Below are positions 1 to 10,166 of a stretch of 64,000 nucleotides of DNA, piece by piece. The stretch is from Digitaria exilis (Eukaryota > Streptophyta > Magnoliopsida > Poales > Poaceae): NCBI GenBank assembly GCA_015342445.1, contig JACEFO010002688.1, positions 24,414-88,413 of the forward strand, written 5' to 3'. Position numbers and translations under genes: made by a program. How positions within the stretch are numbered: the stretch's first letter is position 1; the number at the start of each line of letters is the position of its first letter. Below the pieces are notes generated by a model that saw only the letters and a program-made list of their open reading frames with translations, searched no databases and had not been told where the DNA came from.

Positions 1-2
1 AT

Positions 3-2444
3 GAATTCTTGGTTATGTCTTTTGGACTCACCAATGCCCCGGCCTACTTCATGTACCTCATGAATTCGGTCTTTATGTCAGAGCTAGACAAGTTTGTGGT
101 GGTTTTCATTGACGACATTCTTATATATTCTAAGAATGAGGAAGAGCATGCCGAGCACCTTCGCATTGTTCTTCAAAGGTTGAGAGATCACCGGCTCTAC
201 GCCAAGTTCTCCAAGTGTGAATTCTGGTTAGAGAGCGTGAAGTTCTTAGGCCACACGGTTTCCAAGGATGGTATATCCGTGGATCCAACCAAAGTGCAAG
301 AGGTGTTGGATTGGCAACCACCTACTTCTGTCCACGAGATTCGGAGTTTTCTGGGTTTAGCCGGTTATTACCGCCGTTTTATTCCGGACTTCTCTCGGAT
401 TGCGAAGCCCATGACCGAACTCTTAAAGAAGGGAGTCAAATTCGAGTGGAATGACAAATGTGATGAAGCTTTCCACACCTTGCGAAGACATTTGACTTCA
501 GCCCCAGTTTTGGCTCAGCCCGATTGCACCAAGCCCTATGATGTCTATTGCGATGCATCAGGCACCGGCCTTGGCTGTGTTCTCATGCAAGAGAACCGAG
601 TCATTGCTTATGCTTCTCGAGCACTTCGGCCTCATGAGCAAAACTACCCCACGCATGATCTTGAGTTAGCAGCGGTTATTCATGCTCTCAAGATGTGGAG
701 ACACTATTTGATGGGTGTTCCCTGCAACATATATACAGACCACAAGAGCCTCAAATATGTTTTCACTCAGGCACATTTGAATATGAGACAGCGAAGATGG
801 TTGGAGTTAGCAAAGGACTATGACCTTAGTGTGCATTATCACCCCGGGAAGGCTAATGTAGTTGCTGATGCACTAAGCCGCAAGGCTCATTGTCATTGTC
901 TTTCCGTGGAGTCCTACGCTGACACCCTGTGTCATGAAATGGCAAAGCTCAATTTGGAGATTGTTCCACACGGGTACTTCAGCCATATTGCAGTGGAACC
1001 AACCTTGCACGATCAGATTGTTGTAGCCCAATTAAATGACGCGAGCATTAAAATCCTTAAAAGGAAATTGTCTAAGGAGAAGGTGAAAGAGAAGTACAAG
1101 TGTTTCCGGTTTGATGGGCAGGGAGTGATGTGGTTTGGACATCGCCTCGTGGTGCCTAAAAACACGGAACTCCGGAGGAAGATTATGGAAGAGGCACATC
1201 TCTCTAAATTTTCTATCCATCCCGGCAGCACCAAAATGTACCAAGATTTGAAACAAGACTTTTGGTGGACTCGAATGAAGCGAGAAATTGCCACATATGT
1301 GTCGGAATGTGACACCTGCCAGCGGGTTAAGGCCAGCCACTTGAAGGTAGCAGGCACGCTTCAACCTCTACCTATTCCCTCATGGAAGTGGGAAGACATA
1401 AACATGGATTTTATTGTTGGACTTCCCAGAACCCCTCAGGGGCATGACTCCATTTGGGTAATTGTGGATCGCCTTACCAAGACCGCACATTTTCTTCCAG
1501 TCAATACCACCTATACTGCTAAAAAGTACGCGGAGATTTATTTGGAGCGGATCGTTTGTCTACATGGGGTACCCAAGACGATAATTTCAGATCGTGGTTC
1601 TCCGTTCGTAGCACGCTTTTGGGAACAGTTGCAATTATCCCTAGGCACCAAACTGATCCGTAGTTCAGCATATCACCCACAGACCGATGGGCAGACGGAA
1701 AGGGTAAATCAAATACTTGAGGATATGCTTCGAGCTTGTGTTATTCATTATGGGAAGAATTGGGAGAAGTGTCTATCCCTGGCCGAATTCTCCTATAACA
1801 ACAGCTACCAAGCAAGTCTTAAAATGGCACCTTTCGAAGCCTTGTATGGTAGAAGATGTCGGACCCCGTTGTGTTGGTCCCAGGCAGGCGAGAGGTATGC
1901 TTATGGCCCTGACCTTGTAAAGGAAGCAGAGGAAAAGGTTAGAATCATTCGTGAAAATTTGAGAACTGCCCAGTCAAGGCAGAAGAGTTACTTTGATCAA
2001 CGGTGAAAACCACTTCAGTTTGAAGTTGGTGATCACGTGTATCTTAAAGTCTCCCCGACCAAAGGTGTGCAAAGATTCGGACTAAAAGGAAAGCTTGCAC
2101 CTCGTTATATCGGCCCGTATGAAATTACTCAGCAATATGGGCCGGTAGCCTATCAAGTGAAGCTTCCCGAAAAACTTTCAGCTGTACACAATGTATTCCA
2201 TGTTTCTCAACTCAAGAGGTGTCTTCGTGTTCCGACCGAAGTTGTTGAACAAGAGGAACTCTCGGTTGAACCGAATCTCTCTTATGATGAGCATCCCGTT
2301 AAGATCCTCGATGAGAAAGAGCGACAAACACGAAGGAAGGGAGTTAAAATGTACAAAGTTCAGTGGAGTCATCACTCCGAAGATGAAGCCACGTGGGAAA
2401 CCGAGGACTATCTTAGGAAGAATTTCCCCGACATACTTTCATAA
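3..2444 (+). pseudogene. pol: Element A: 3' part of chromovirus pol (RT to chromodomain), one nonsense codon
   Basis: The window opens inside the reverse transcriptase, just before its FGLTNAP motif. Reading in one frame it encodes the RT palm with FIDDIL, the RT/RNase H connection, RNase H (YCDASG, YTDHKSL, VVADALS), the integrase zinc finger (H-H-C-C) and DDE core (NMDF, IISD, TDGQTE), then a C-terminal chromodomain ending at TAA 2,442-2,444. It aligns without gaps to residues 681-1493 of the intact protein of element B with few changes. The one clear lesion is TGA at 2,004-2,006, where B has CGA (Arg), a typical CpG-to-TpG change. The frame continues unbroken after it. The product would reverse-transcribe and integrate the element; the stop would remove the integrase C-terminal part and chromodomain. 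The 5' end lies outside the window. Confidence 0.95.
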
Positions 2445-2486
2445 GCCGAGGTATTTCTTTTCCCCTCTCTATCTCTAGATTTAATC

Positions 2487-2523
2487 GAATCTCGGGACGA
2501 GATTCCTTTTAAGGGGGGTAGGC
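2487..2523 (+). promoter_or_regulatory. Element A polypurine tract with upstream stem-loop
   Basis: An 8-bp perfect stem (GAATCTCG / CGAGATTC, loop GGA, 2,487-2,505) lies just before the purine run AAGGGGGGTAGG (2,511-2,522), which ends at the LTR's first TG. The purine tract primes plus-strand DNA synthesis. The same hairpin and tract occur at 31,782-31,818, 47,744-47,780 and 53,113-53,150. Confidence 0.85.
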
Positions 2524-2787
2524 TGTGGCATCTCTGATGTCAAAAGACTTAAAAAGTGCAATTAAATCAACGCAACAGGGAATTATGGGTTGAAATTCAA
2601 AAAAAATCCATCCAAAATTCAATTTTTTTTTAATTCAGAAACAAGGGTTGTTTGGACACCCAACTGAAATCTCAAGACTTGGGTGCTGAACTTAAAAATC
2701 TCGGACCAAAAGAGTAGTTGTCATCACCTACAGCCCTTCGCGACAACCTCGCCATGGCGTTCGTTCTGCTCGATAACCCTCGAGCGG

Positions 2788-2935
2788 GGATGTCCGTCAC
2801 GATCGAGCTATGTCCGTGACGATCGAGCCTAGTCAGTATTGTCCGTGACGATCGAGCTATGTCCGTGACGATCGAGCTATGTCCGTCACGATCGAGCCTA
2901 GCCAGTAGTTTCCGTCACGATTCGAGGCCGCACGA
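2788..2935 (+). repeat. About 20-bp tandem repeat in the U3 of LTR A
   Basis: Six imperfect copies of a unit built on GTCCGTGACGATCGAGC, spaced by 20 or about 31 bases. Some units have TCACGATCGAG and some TGACGATCGAG. The array is absent from the B and E LTRs as far as I can align them. Direct repeats in U3 may act as enhancer elements; this is inference. Confidence 0.8.
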
Positions 2936-2939
2936 TAGG

Positions 2940-3225
2940 ACCCTCGAGGCCCCGACGTTCCGGCACGCTCGAGGCTCCGCAGCCAAGCTCGAGGACTCAC
3001 CCTCGAGCGACGTTCCGGCACGCTCGAGGCTCCGCAGCCAAGCTCGAGGGGGCACTTACCCTCGAGCGACGTTCCGTCACGCTCGAGGCTCCGCAGCCAA
3101 GCTCGAGGGGGCACTTACCCTCGAGCGACGTTCCGTCACGCTCGAGGCTCCGCAGCCAAGCTCGAGGGGGGCACTCACCCTCGAGTGGCATTTCCGACCA
3201 TTCGAGGCTCGGCAAGCTCGAGCTT
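2940..3225 (+). repeat. 59-bp tandem repeat rich in CTCGAG in the U3 of LTR A
   Basis: Units start with ACCCTCGAG at 2,940, 2,999, 3,058, 3,117 and 3,177, with lengths 59, 59, 59, 60 and a decayed partial copy. Each carries CGACGTTCCG, CACGCTCGAGGCTCCG and CAGCCAAGCTCGAGG. The third and fourth units are almost identical, so the array expanded recently. It lies upstream of the likely promoter. Confidence 0.9.
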
Positions 3226-4324
3226 GCGGTTCAAGCTCGAAGCGCCGTAGCGCCTGTTCGAAGTGCCTGGTCCAAGCTCGAAAGTTGTGTCCCACACCTC
3301 AGACCCCAACTTTTAATTTTACCCGTTTCGAAGTTCAGTTCGAATTTTTGGAGAAAATTCGAATTTGGAAATCGGAGCTCCACGGGCATGCTACAGTGCC
3401 CCTGGCGCGCGCTGCGCTGGTCGGAGCTCGGCCGCCACGTGGCCGGCGAGCGGCGCAGGCGGCGCTAGCTGGCCAAGCCGCGGCGGACGCTGGCGCTTGT
3501 CGCCTAGCTCTTGTCCGGCCACTCTCGAGCCATCACTTCGCCGCTGTCGCGTCGCCTCGCCTCGCGCCGCGGAGCGCCATCATACGGTCGCGCGCCGCCG
3601 TGGCCGCACGCGCGCTCGCGCCGCGCCGAGCGCACTGCAGGCGGTAGAATCCGTTCGCGTCGCGCCAAAGCCTCTGCTGAGGATCTCCACTTCATCACGC
3701 GATGATCTTTGACGCCCAACCGCGCGTGTGCGCTCTGTTCGAGCTCGCCGCGCCATCTATGGCGACCGCGACAGCCACCCACGTGCTCGCACGCTCCCGA
3801 GGCCGCACTGTGCCACTCTCGCGTGCCCAAGCACTCCACCGCGCACTCACACCCCTCCTCTCACTCGCTCACTTGGCCATTTCCACTTCCCCGCGCTCGC
3901 TCGGTCTTCTTCTTCCTCGCGCTGCGCGAACCGAGCCGAGCTTCTCCGAGAAATTCACCCTCCACACTCCACCATTCCCAAGTTCGTCCCGCACAAAGCT
4001 AGCCCTCTACTCCAGCTCCATTTTCCCCCATTTTTCCCCAAGCTATTGTCCCTTCTCCGGCGAGAATTCGTGAATTCCCCCAAATCGCGATTTTCGGCCA
4101 CCGGAGCACACGCACGTCGAGCCCCTACTCCGAGCCGTCCCCGAGGTCAACCGAGCATGCCATTGGCTTCCTCGAGCTCCACTGATGCTCTAGGACCCCT
4201 CGAACCTCGGCGAACGACCCCGAGCTCACCGGCGTAGAAGCCGCGGCGGCCGCGCCGCCACCACCTCGTCGCCGGCGCAACTCCGACCACCCCCGGCCTC
4301 CAAACCGTCCCCAAACGACTCGTG

Positions 4325-5398
4325 GTGAGCCCAGGAAGCTTTTCCCCCACTTCCCCGAGCCTAGTTCGCCGCCGTTTGGCCGGCGCAACTCCAGCGAGAG
4401 CCGAGGGCCTTTCTTCATCGTCTTCGTTTGTCTAGGGGTCTCTGTGCAAAAGTCCAGGGACTCGTTCGTGAAGTTTTGAAAGTTCTAGGGTTCCCTGCGA
4501 AAATAGATTCCTAAAACTAGATTTGTTTTTCCCGAATCTTGTAAAATCCATTAAAAATCGTACAAAAATCAGAAAAATGCACAAAAATACTCTCTGGATT
4601 CGTGAGAGTCGAAACTACAATCCCTATTAGACATGTTTATACTTTTGATGAACTGCTTTTGAGCTAAAATTCAAACTATGAAAATGGAAAGTAGTGCACC
4701 ATTTCAAATCCAGAGCTCCGCTAGGGTTGAGCTTTGGATATGTTGTGTGTAGTGACTTTGGACAGCTTGTGTCCAAAGGGGACCTAAAAATATGAACTGT
4801 AGCTCCAGTTATAAATTAAAATGTGTTTTCTGTCTTTTTGCAGTGCAGAAATCTTTAAAAATAATCTGTGCAGTGAAAAATCACCATTTTGCTCCAGAGG
4901 ACTAAAAACTTGTTAGCACACCTGTGAAAAAGGAAAAACTTAATTTTTGCTCTGTTTAGGCTAGCAAATAAATAAATATGTGTTTTTAGATAGGAATTTA
5001 TTGAGAACTACCCAAGGGTTATTTTGAGCCACCACTTGGCCAGAGCCCTCCTTGTACTTATGACTAGCTTTGGTAGGAAGATTTCCTGAATTGGATGTAT
5101 TTCCAATTTTATATGAATTTATTTCATGTCTGCAGGAAGCAGATTGAATTAATTTTAATAAATTATGTGTAGCTCAGATTTAGCTAAATTTTGGAGTGAG
5201 CTTAACTCTTATACTCCAGTAGCTGTCATAAAGTTTATAGATAAAAATGATGAGCAGAAAAGGAGAAACAAAAATGCGAAGTAATCTAGATGGAAATCGA
5301 TTTATATAAAAGAATAAACCTTTTTGTAGTTAGTTAGAATAAAATAAATGGAATCTGAAATTCCAGAACAGCCACCCTAAGTTATGCATCTCATGTAG
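4325..5398 (+). other. Intron-like segment in LTR A (predicted)
   Basis: A donor-like CGACTCGTG|GTGAGC at 4,325 and an acceptor-like CTCATGTAG at 5,398 bound an AT-rich 1,074-base stretch. The same donor context recurs in B (30,389 and 41,894, minus strand), E (49,133), C (13,406, minus) and G (60,546, minus, GTGAGT). The same acceptor occurs just before the mini-ORF in each. Conservation across diverged LTRs suggests real splice sites, but no transcript evidence is available. Confidence 0.55.
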
Positions 5399-5541
5399 AA
5401 GGCGCCATCCCGGACGGCAACTACCACCTCATTCCCGCAGACGTGGAAGAAGTCCCGGAGGAAGGTGCCGGTGCAGGATCGACCAACCCGGAGGCTAACC
5501 CCCAGTCCGAGCAAGAAGGCAAGCCCCGGAGCATAACCTAA
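5398..5541 (+). CDS. 47-codon acidic mini-ORF in LTR A
   Basis: Starting at the last G of the acceptor-like TAG, the frame encodes EGAIPDGNYHLIP, an acidic middle rich in Glu, Pro and Ala, and the ending EGKPRSIT before TAA (5,539-5,541). E (50,389) and B (29,134, minus) have the same 47-codon length and the same ends (EGxLxDGxYxLVP and EGKPRS(I/M)T) although the middle has diverged. Old, broken copies C and G have frameshifts here. I see no in-frame ATG of its own, so it would need to be a second exon joined to the GC-rich exon ending at 4,324. Product and function are unknown. Confidence 0.4.
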   Translation, partial: EGAIPDGNYHLIPADVEEVPEEGAGAGSTNPEANPQSEQEGKPRSIT

Positions 5542-6429
5542 CTTTACCAAATTATGCACTTTGAATTCTCTATGTTTGTGCATTTACGTTCAAGGAGTTG
5601 ATTGAATACCTTAGCTGCACATTTCCTAGTACCTATGACTTGCAATACTAGCATGAAAGGATCGATAGGGCATTGCTTTAGGTCAGTTACAAGTCGAGTG
5701 ATTTCCTGTCACTCGCGAGACATAGGAATTGCTTGTCTTTTCTTATGTTGGAATCATAAGGATTGACAGGCGGGATGATAGATGTAGATCTCCCGTCCGT
5801 GTATGATAATTGATTAAGGTCGAAATGTGTGGTTGAGTGTGTCAAGTTTTTGAACGTACCACATGCATGCCGATGTATGGGGATCGGTAAGCCCGGTACC
5901 AGATTGAAGCAGCTAGGGCCGATAGCCATCTCTCCTTGGAAACTTTGTTTTCCCCTGCCGTACACTTGTGGATATATGTGTGAGACTGTGAGTGAAGCAG
6001 TAAACCTTTATCCTAAGGAAATGGACCCGGTTCCGAATTGTGGATCGATGGGAAAGGTTGGGAAATGCTTGTGCCTTTTATAGCAAGCAGAGTATCCGTG
6101 TGTGTTGGGTTTCCCCTGGCCAGGTAGCAAAATTCGGTTCGAACTGTCCGCTTCTCACGGTTAATGAGACTGCTTGACCGCCCGGCTACATTGAGTAACA
6201 AGTGGAACTATGAGAATGATGAACTTGTTGTATGAAATAAATTGTACTGCACCACTTGTATGATTAGACAGGATGCTAATCTAGAATGGTTAAATCTACT
6301 AGAATATGATGCTAAAACTTGAAAGCAAGGACCTACTCTTAGTTGCTTTTTGGCAAACAAACCCACCAGCCAAAAGCCTCTCATGGTCTAGATGTCGGTG
6401 ATGTAGTTTTCACCCGACGGGTAAGCCTT

Positions 6430-6451
6430 GCTGAGTATTAGTATACTCAGC
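6430..6451 (+). other. Conserved LTR hairpin
   Basis: A perfect 9-bp stem, GCTGAGTAT, loop TAGT, ATACTCAGC. Upstream lies a small palindrome of the type ACCCG-N-CGGGT. The pair recurs in the other chromovirus LTRs at 11,139-11,160, 21,890-21,911, 24,162-24,183, 28,080-28,101, 39,585-39,606, 51,381-51,403 (one extra base) and 58,245-58,266 (one mismatch). Role unknown. Confidence 0.8.
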
Positions 6452-6922
6452 CTTGCTTGTGGCATTGATTTACAGGTACACCGTTGGATGTCGATGCTTT
6501 GTCTTGGCCTGCCCAGGTTCCACCTGGCTGGCACATCGAATGGGTTCCGTCCTCTGCCGAGGATCAGGAGGAGTAGCACCGTGGCAGGCTTCAGCATGGT
6601 GTTATTTGTATCGTCGTTAGTTTATTTACTTCCGCTGCAATGAACTATTTTATTTCGGCTGCAAGACTTTGATACTCTGATTTCATTTCAAACTTGGTTT
6701 GTAATAACTTTGAGATACTATTTGTATATGTTAATTTGTGGAATGTTGTAATCTCTGGAAGTCACCTTCGTGTGGGCGTGCTGTTGTTTCGATCGAGAAA
6801 AGAACGTGGTTAATCGGGTTTAATCCGACGGCGCTCCAGCTTATTCCGGATTAAGTGCCTGACTACTCGTTTAGTGGTCCCGAGGTACTTAACTTGGAAT
6901 AATTTCGGAGTGGTCCGCCACA

Positions 6923-9174
6923 TTTACAGATTTGGATTTACACCCTCAGAGAGAAGGAATTCATTCACCTTAACAGATTTCACCTAAGGGATTTCTTACG
7001 TACTGGTTTACTCCACCGCTACAACCACCATGTGATGAGACCCGCGAGACTTTTTGTCCTTCGGCGGCGTGTCTTGCGTATCGCGCTCACCGCCAAGGGC
7101 ACTCATAGCGTGTTTCCACTTCTTTCATAGAGAATGAACTCCTCATATAGGATGACTAAGAATTTTCTTTTCCGTACAAACCTTGTGCTTAGGTTAGATG
7201 GACTGATCACCTAGCTAACCAAAGCACAACATGCTAAGAGTCTTTGCGGAGCCCATGATGCTATACTCATTGATCCAACTTCAGTTGGAAAGATTGTCGA
7301 GCATCTTGGTAATCATGGACTAGATGTCCACATTGGTTGTAGCACTTCAAATTGTGGTAAGGATATGGAGACTCACACTCCACCCTTAGAAGTGCATCAG
7401 CGGGTTGGAGAAAAATCACCGGGTTGCCACTCCATACCATCCCCAGACAATTCAAGCAGACAGTCATGAACATGGAGAAGGGATGGAAGGGCAATCGCCC
7501 GAGAAACTTTATGCACATTGAACATCATTCCCATTAGGTGATCGAGAGGTGAAACATAGATCCCCAATCAGCCAGAGTCAAAATGATGATATCAATTGGC
7601 TGAGTTGGAGAATGGAGGAAGAAGACCTATCATGACATATCTAACTAGGAAGGCTTCCCTTTACGCTTCTCCTCTAGGACGATGACAGGGATGTTTTCAG
7701 TTGAAAATATTCCTCGAGCCCGACATTCCAGAACTCGAAGTATGGACTGCTACGAGTATCTGAGTTAACCATAGTCCATGGTCATGGCCGGACCTAAAAT
7801 GTGCCATTATCTTAGTATAGGTTTGGGTGCTGCAATTTCCCTTTTCATTTTTGCTTTCCCAAAGTTTATTTTCCAACAGCACCCCCATATTTCCCTTTTC
7901 AATAAAATGTTGCTTTGATCCTACCATGCTGTTGGTGGTTGCTGCACACTTGTGTGCCAACCACACCCTTGCTCTAACTCTACACTAAGTGCGCAGAAAA
8001 TAGGACGAGCAACGCATCGACGAGCAGTCTTCACCCGCGCAAAAATAATCAACTACACACGGAGGTTTGCAATCCCTTTTTGCCCTTTCCTTTCTTGGTT
8101 TTCATCCAAACTCATGCACAAGTTCATAACAATTAAAAGTTGGATGAATCACCTAGAAAGAGATGAAATTCCTGCATGTTATCAAAGGTGCATAAGCTTT
8201 ATTTCTTTGCAATTACCTTTGTGCCTTTGGAACTTTATGATAGGATCACATGATCTTTTGCTTATTGACCCTTGCGATATAATGACATGAGAGGCTTATT
8301 CTTTTTAATTCAAAGTCTTGGAGAATTTTATTTTGAAAACGAAAAAGTGAGGCAACTCCCATTCATGCTCAATAGTACCAAGTCCTATCCAGAGCCATAT
8401 ACATGACACAATTTTGAACCTCCACATAACTATCTTGTACATTTTGAGCTTGATCAAACACCTTGCCTTTTGAGACATGCATGTTCTTCCTAGCACTTTG
8501 GTCATTCACGTACACGTCTTATCAAAATCCATTCTTCAATAAGTCCGTCAAATGTGGTTCTCAAGCAGCTCTTCATCCCCTTGAAAAAAAAGAGAGAGAA
8601 GAAAAAAAAAGAGTGGGAAGTCCTACTCAGTAAAAAAAAAACTAGTGAAGAAAGGGGAAAGATGGAAGAAGCTTAGAGTCAATATACCACTTAAGGACAT
8701 TCATCATCCATCATCCACATACATTTGCACTTGACCAAAGTTCATGGTTGACATGATCTCTCAGAGACAAGTTATTTGATCTCGCGACATAGATGGAGAA
8801 GCTATGCATCCCTACCCTGAGCTCCACATATAGCCTTGTAGTGGTAGGAGAGGCTACACAAAAAGCCTATGAGAGGATCAAAACACTTTGAGCGACTGAG
8901 TGGCTTGAGAGAATGAGAGTATGCCTCCTTGCTTTGAAAATCTTACAAAATCTCAGAGTACCAAGAAAAAGAAGGAATCATGTTCTCCATTGAATCATTC
9001 TGAGGTTTAATAGGTGAAAGAGAAGGTGTTAGCCACCCGAAATCCAAGGTATGAGGGAAAGCATTGAAATAACTCTTATGCATATTTTTGATTTCGTGAC
9101 CCTAGGCTTTGCTTGATCCACTGGATCTAACTCAACCCTTTGCTCGGGACGAGCAAAGTCTAGGTGTGGGGGCG
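6923..9174 (+). mobile_element. Element X internal region, 3' part (no intact ORF)
   Basis: This sequence resumes after LTR A and leads to a purine tract and an LTR on the + strand, so it is the 3' end of an LTR retrotransposon internal region that A interrupted. The motif GCTCGGGACGAGCAAAG followed by GGTGTGGGGG just before the LTR resembles Athila-type Ty3 elements; this assignment is from memory and weak. I find no reverse transcriptase, integrase or recognisable envelope-like protein. There is an A/G-rich low-complexity patch at 8,583-8,655. If Athila-like, this stretch would be the decayed region between pol and the 3' LTR. Confidence 0.55.
9163..9174 (+). promoter_or_regulatory. Element X polypurine tract
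   Basis: GGTGTGGGGGCG lies immediately before the LTR's TGTTGGCA. It would prime plus-strand synthesis. The assignment follows from position and purine content. Confidence 0.65.
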
Positions 9175-9877
9175 TGTTGGCAGTCGATATCTATGATTTT
9201 TACTGCCAACATTTCTCCAAATTTCATGCTCATATAGTGATAATCATGCTGATATCATTTACACTAATGAGTTCCATAGGTTTTGTGCACCAATATGTTT
9301 TGCAAGGAAATACAGGTAAAATGGTGCATAAACATCAACATTGGCGAAGCCATACAAGTGAAGGTTCAAAGGTGACTTGGACATGATGTAAAAGTTATCC
9401 AAATTGCATACTTGACAGCACCATGTCGAAGAGCTCTCCGAGACGATCGAAATAAATATTTGGATCACCCAATTCAGAGTCCGGAAGAGAAAGTTACGTG
9501 TCCCGAAAGTCGCCGGCAAAACCTGCCGGCTGGCCGGCCTGACCCTAGGCCTGTCGGCCTGGGCAAGGCCGGTCGGCCAGGGAGCTCCACCAAATGGCCC
9601 CAAACTTTGCACAATGGCTCTAGGGAGTCACCAATGGGCCTCCATGCAAGGTTTGGTAAGGATGGACAAGTTTAAGACCGAAAGGCCTCACATAACTTGT
9701 CCTAGGCCTTTCGGTCCTAACTGCCACAACCGCCTTGGAACCGGTCATAACCGTCATCACCAGAGCATCAGGATCGTCCACAAGAAAGGAAGTGGAGAAT
9801 GGACAAAATCCCAAGCCGATCGGCATAGGGAGGCCGGCCGGCCTGCCACCGAGGCGGTTTCGCCCCATCTTTTGCGT

Positions 9878-10166
9878 GGCGGTTACTCTGGCAGTTGGAG
9901 TGACGGTTATGCATGCAACCACCCTTGAACCAAACTTGAGTGGCCATAAAAGGAGCCCCTCACCCCCTCAGTCAACCATCCTTTGGAGAGAAGAGAAGGC
10001 TCAAGATGTAGTCCACTATCTTAGAGTAGAGTAGAGAGAGTAGTGGGTGAGTGCTTGGGTGACAGCCAAGCTTGTAGAGGGAGTTCGGGAGTCATCTCGG
10101 CCTTCCCCCAACATTGTTCCGCCCCCGAGGAATAAAGCTTCAGAGTTCATCTTAGTAAGTCCTCGG
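9878..10166 (+). repeat. 289-bp duplication of the X LTR core, left copy
   Basis: It matches 14,810-15,098 over 289 bases with 8 mismatches and no gaps (my count). It carries CATAAAAGG at 9,945 where the other copy has TATAAAAGG, and AATAAA at 10,131. It ends at CCTCGG, where the sequence switches into the leader of element C. CGG is shared by both parents at the junction. This is far too long for a target-site duplication. Confidence 0.9.

Larger units (their letters stand above)
2524..6922 (+). mobile_element. Element A 3' LTR (4,399 bp)
   Basis: It starts with TGTGGCATCTCTGATGTC directly after the polypurine tract and ends with GGTCCGCCACA. Both ends match the LTRs of element B, so A and B belong to the same subfamily. 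The order is U3 with tandem repeats (2,788-3,225), a GC-rich zone (about 3,380-4,430) that is probably promoter and leader, an AT-rich intron-like stretch, an acidic mini-ORF and a conserved U5 part. Open frames in the GC-rich zone are not shared in a consistent frame between copies and are not called as genes. No TATA box was found; a CT-rich patch at about 3,830-3,920 could be a TATA-less promoter. The sequence after the end (TTTAC) belongs to element X. Confidence 0.9.

Noticed and set aside
2788..3225. Possible CRISPR-like array
   Set aside because: Units are directly adjacent with no unique spacers and the genome is a plant nuclear one; this is a minisatellite in an LTR.
2859..3647. Long GC-rich frames in LTR A (up to 262 codons)
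   Set aside because: They come from the tandem repeats and high GC content; frames overlap on several strands and are not kept in B, C or E.
8583..8655. A/G-rich run as a polypurine tract
   Set aside because: It is followed by neither a TG start of an LTR nor any repeat boundary; it is simple low-complexity DNA.
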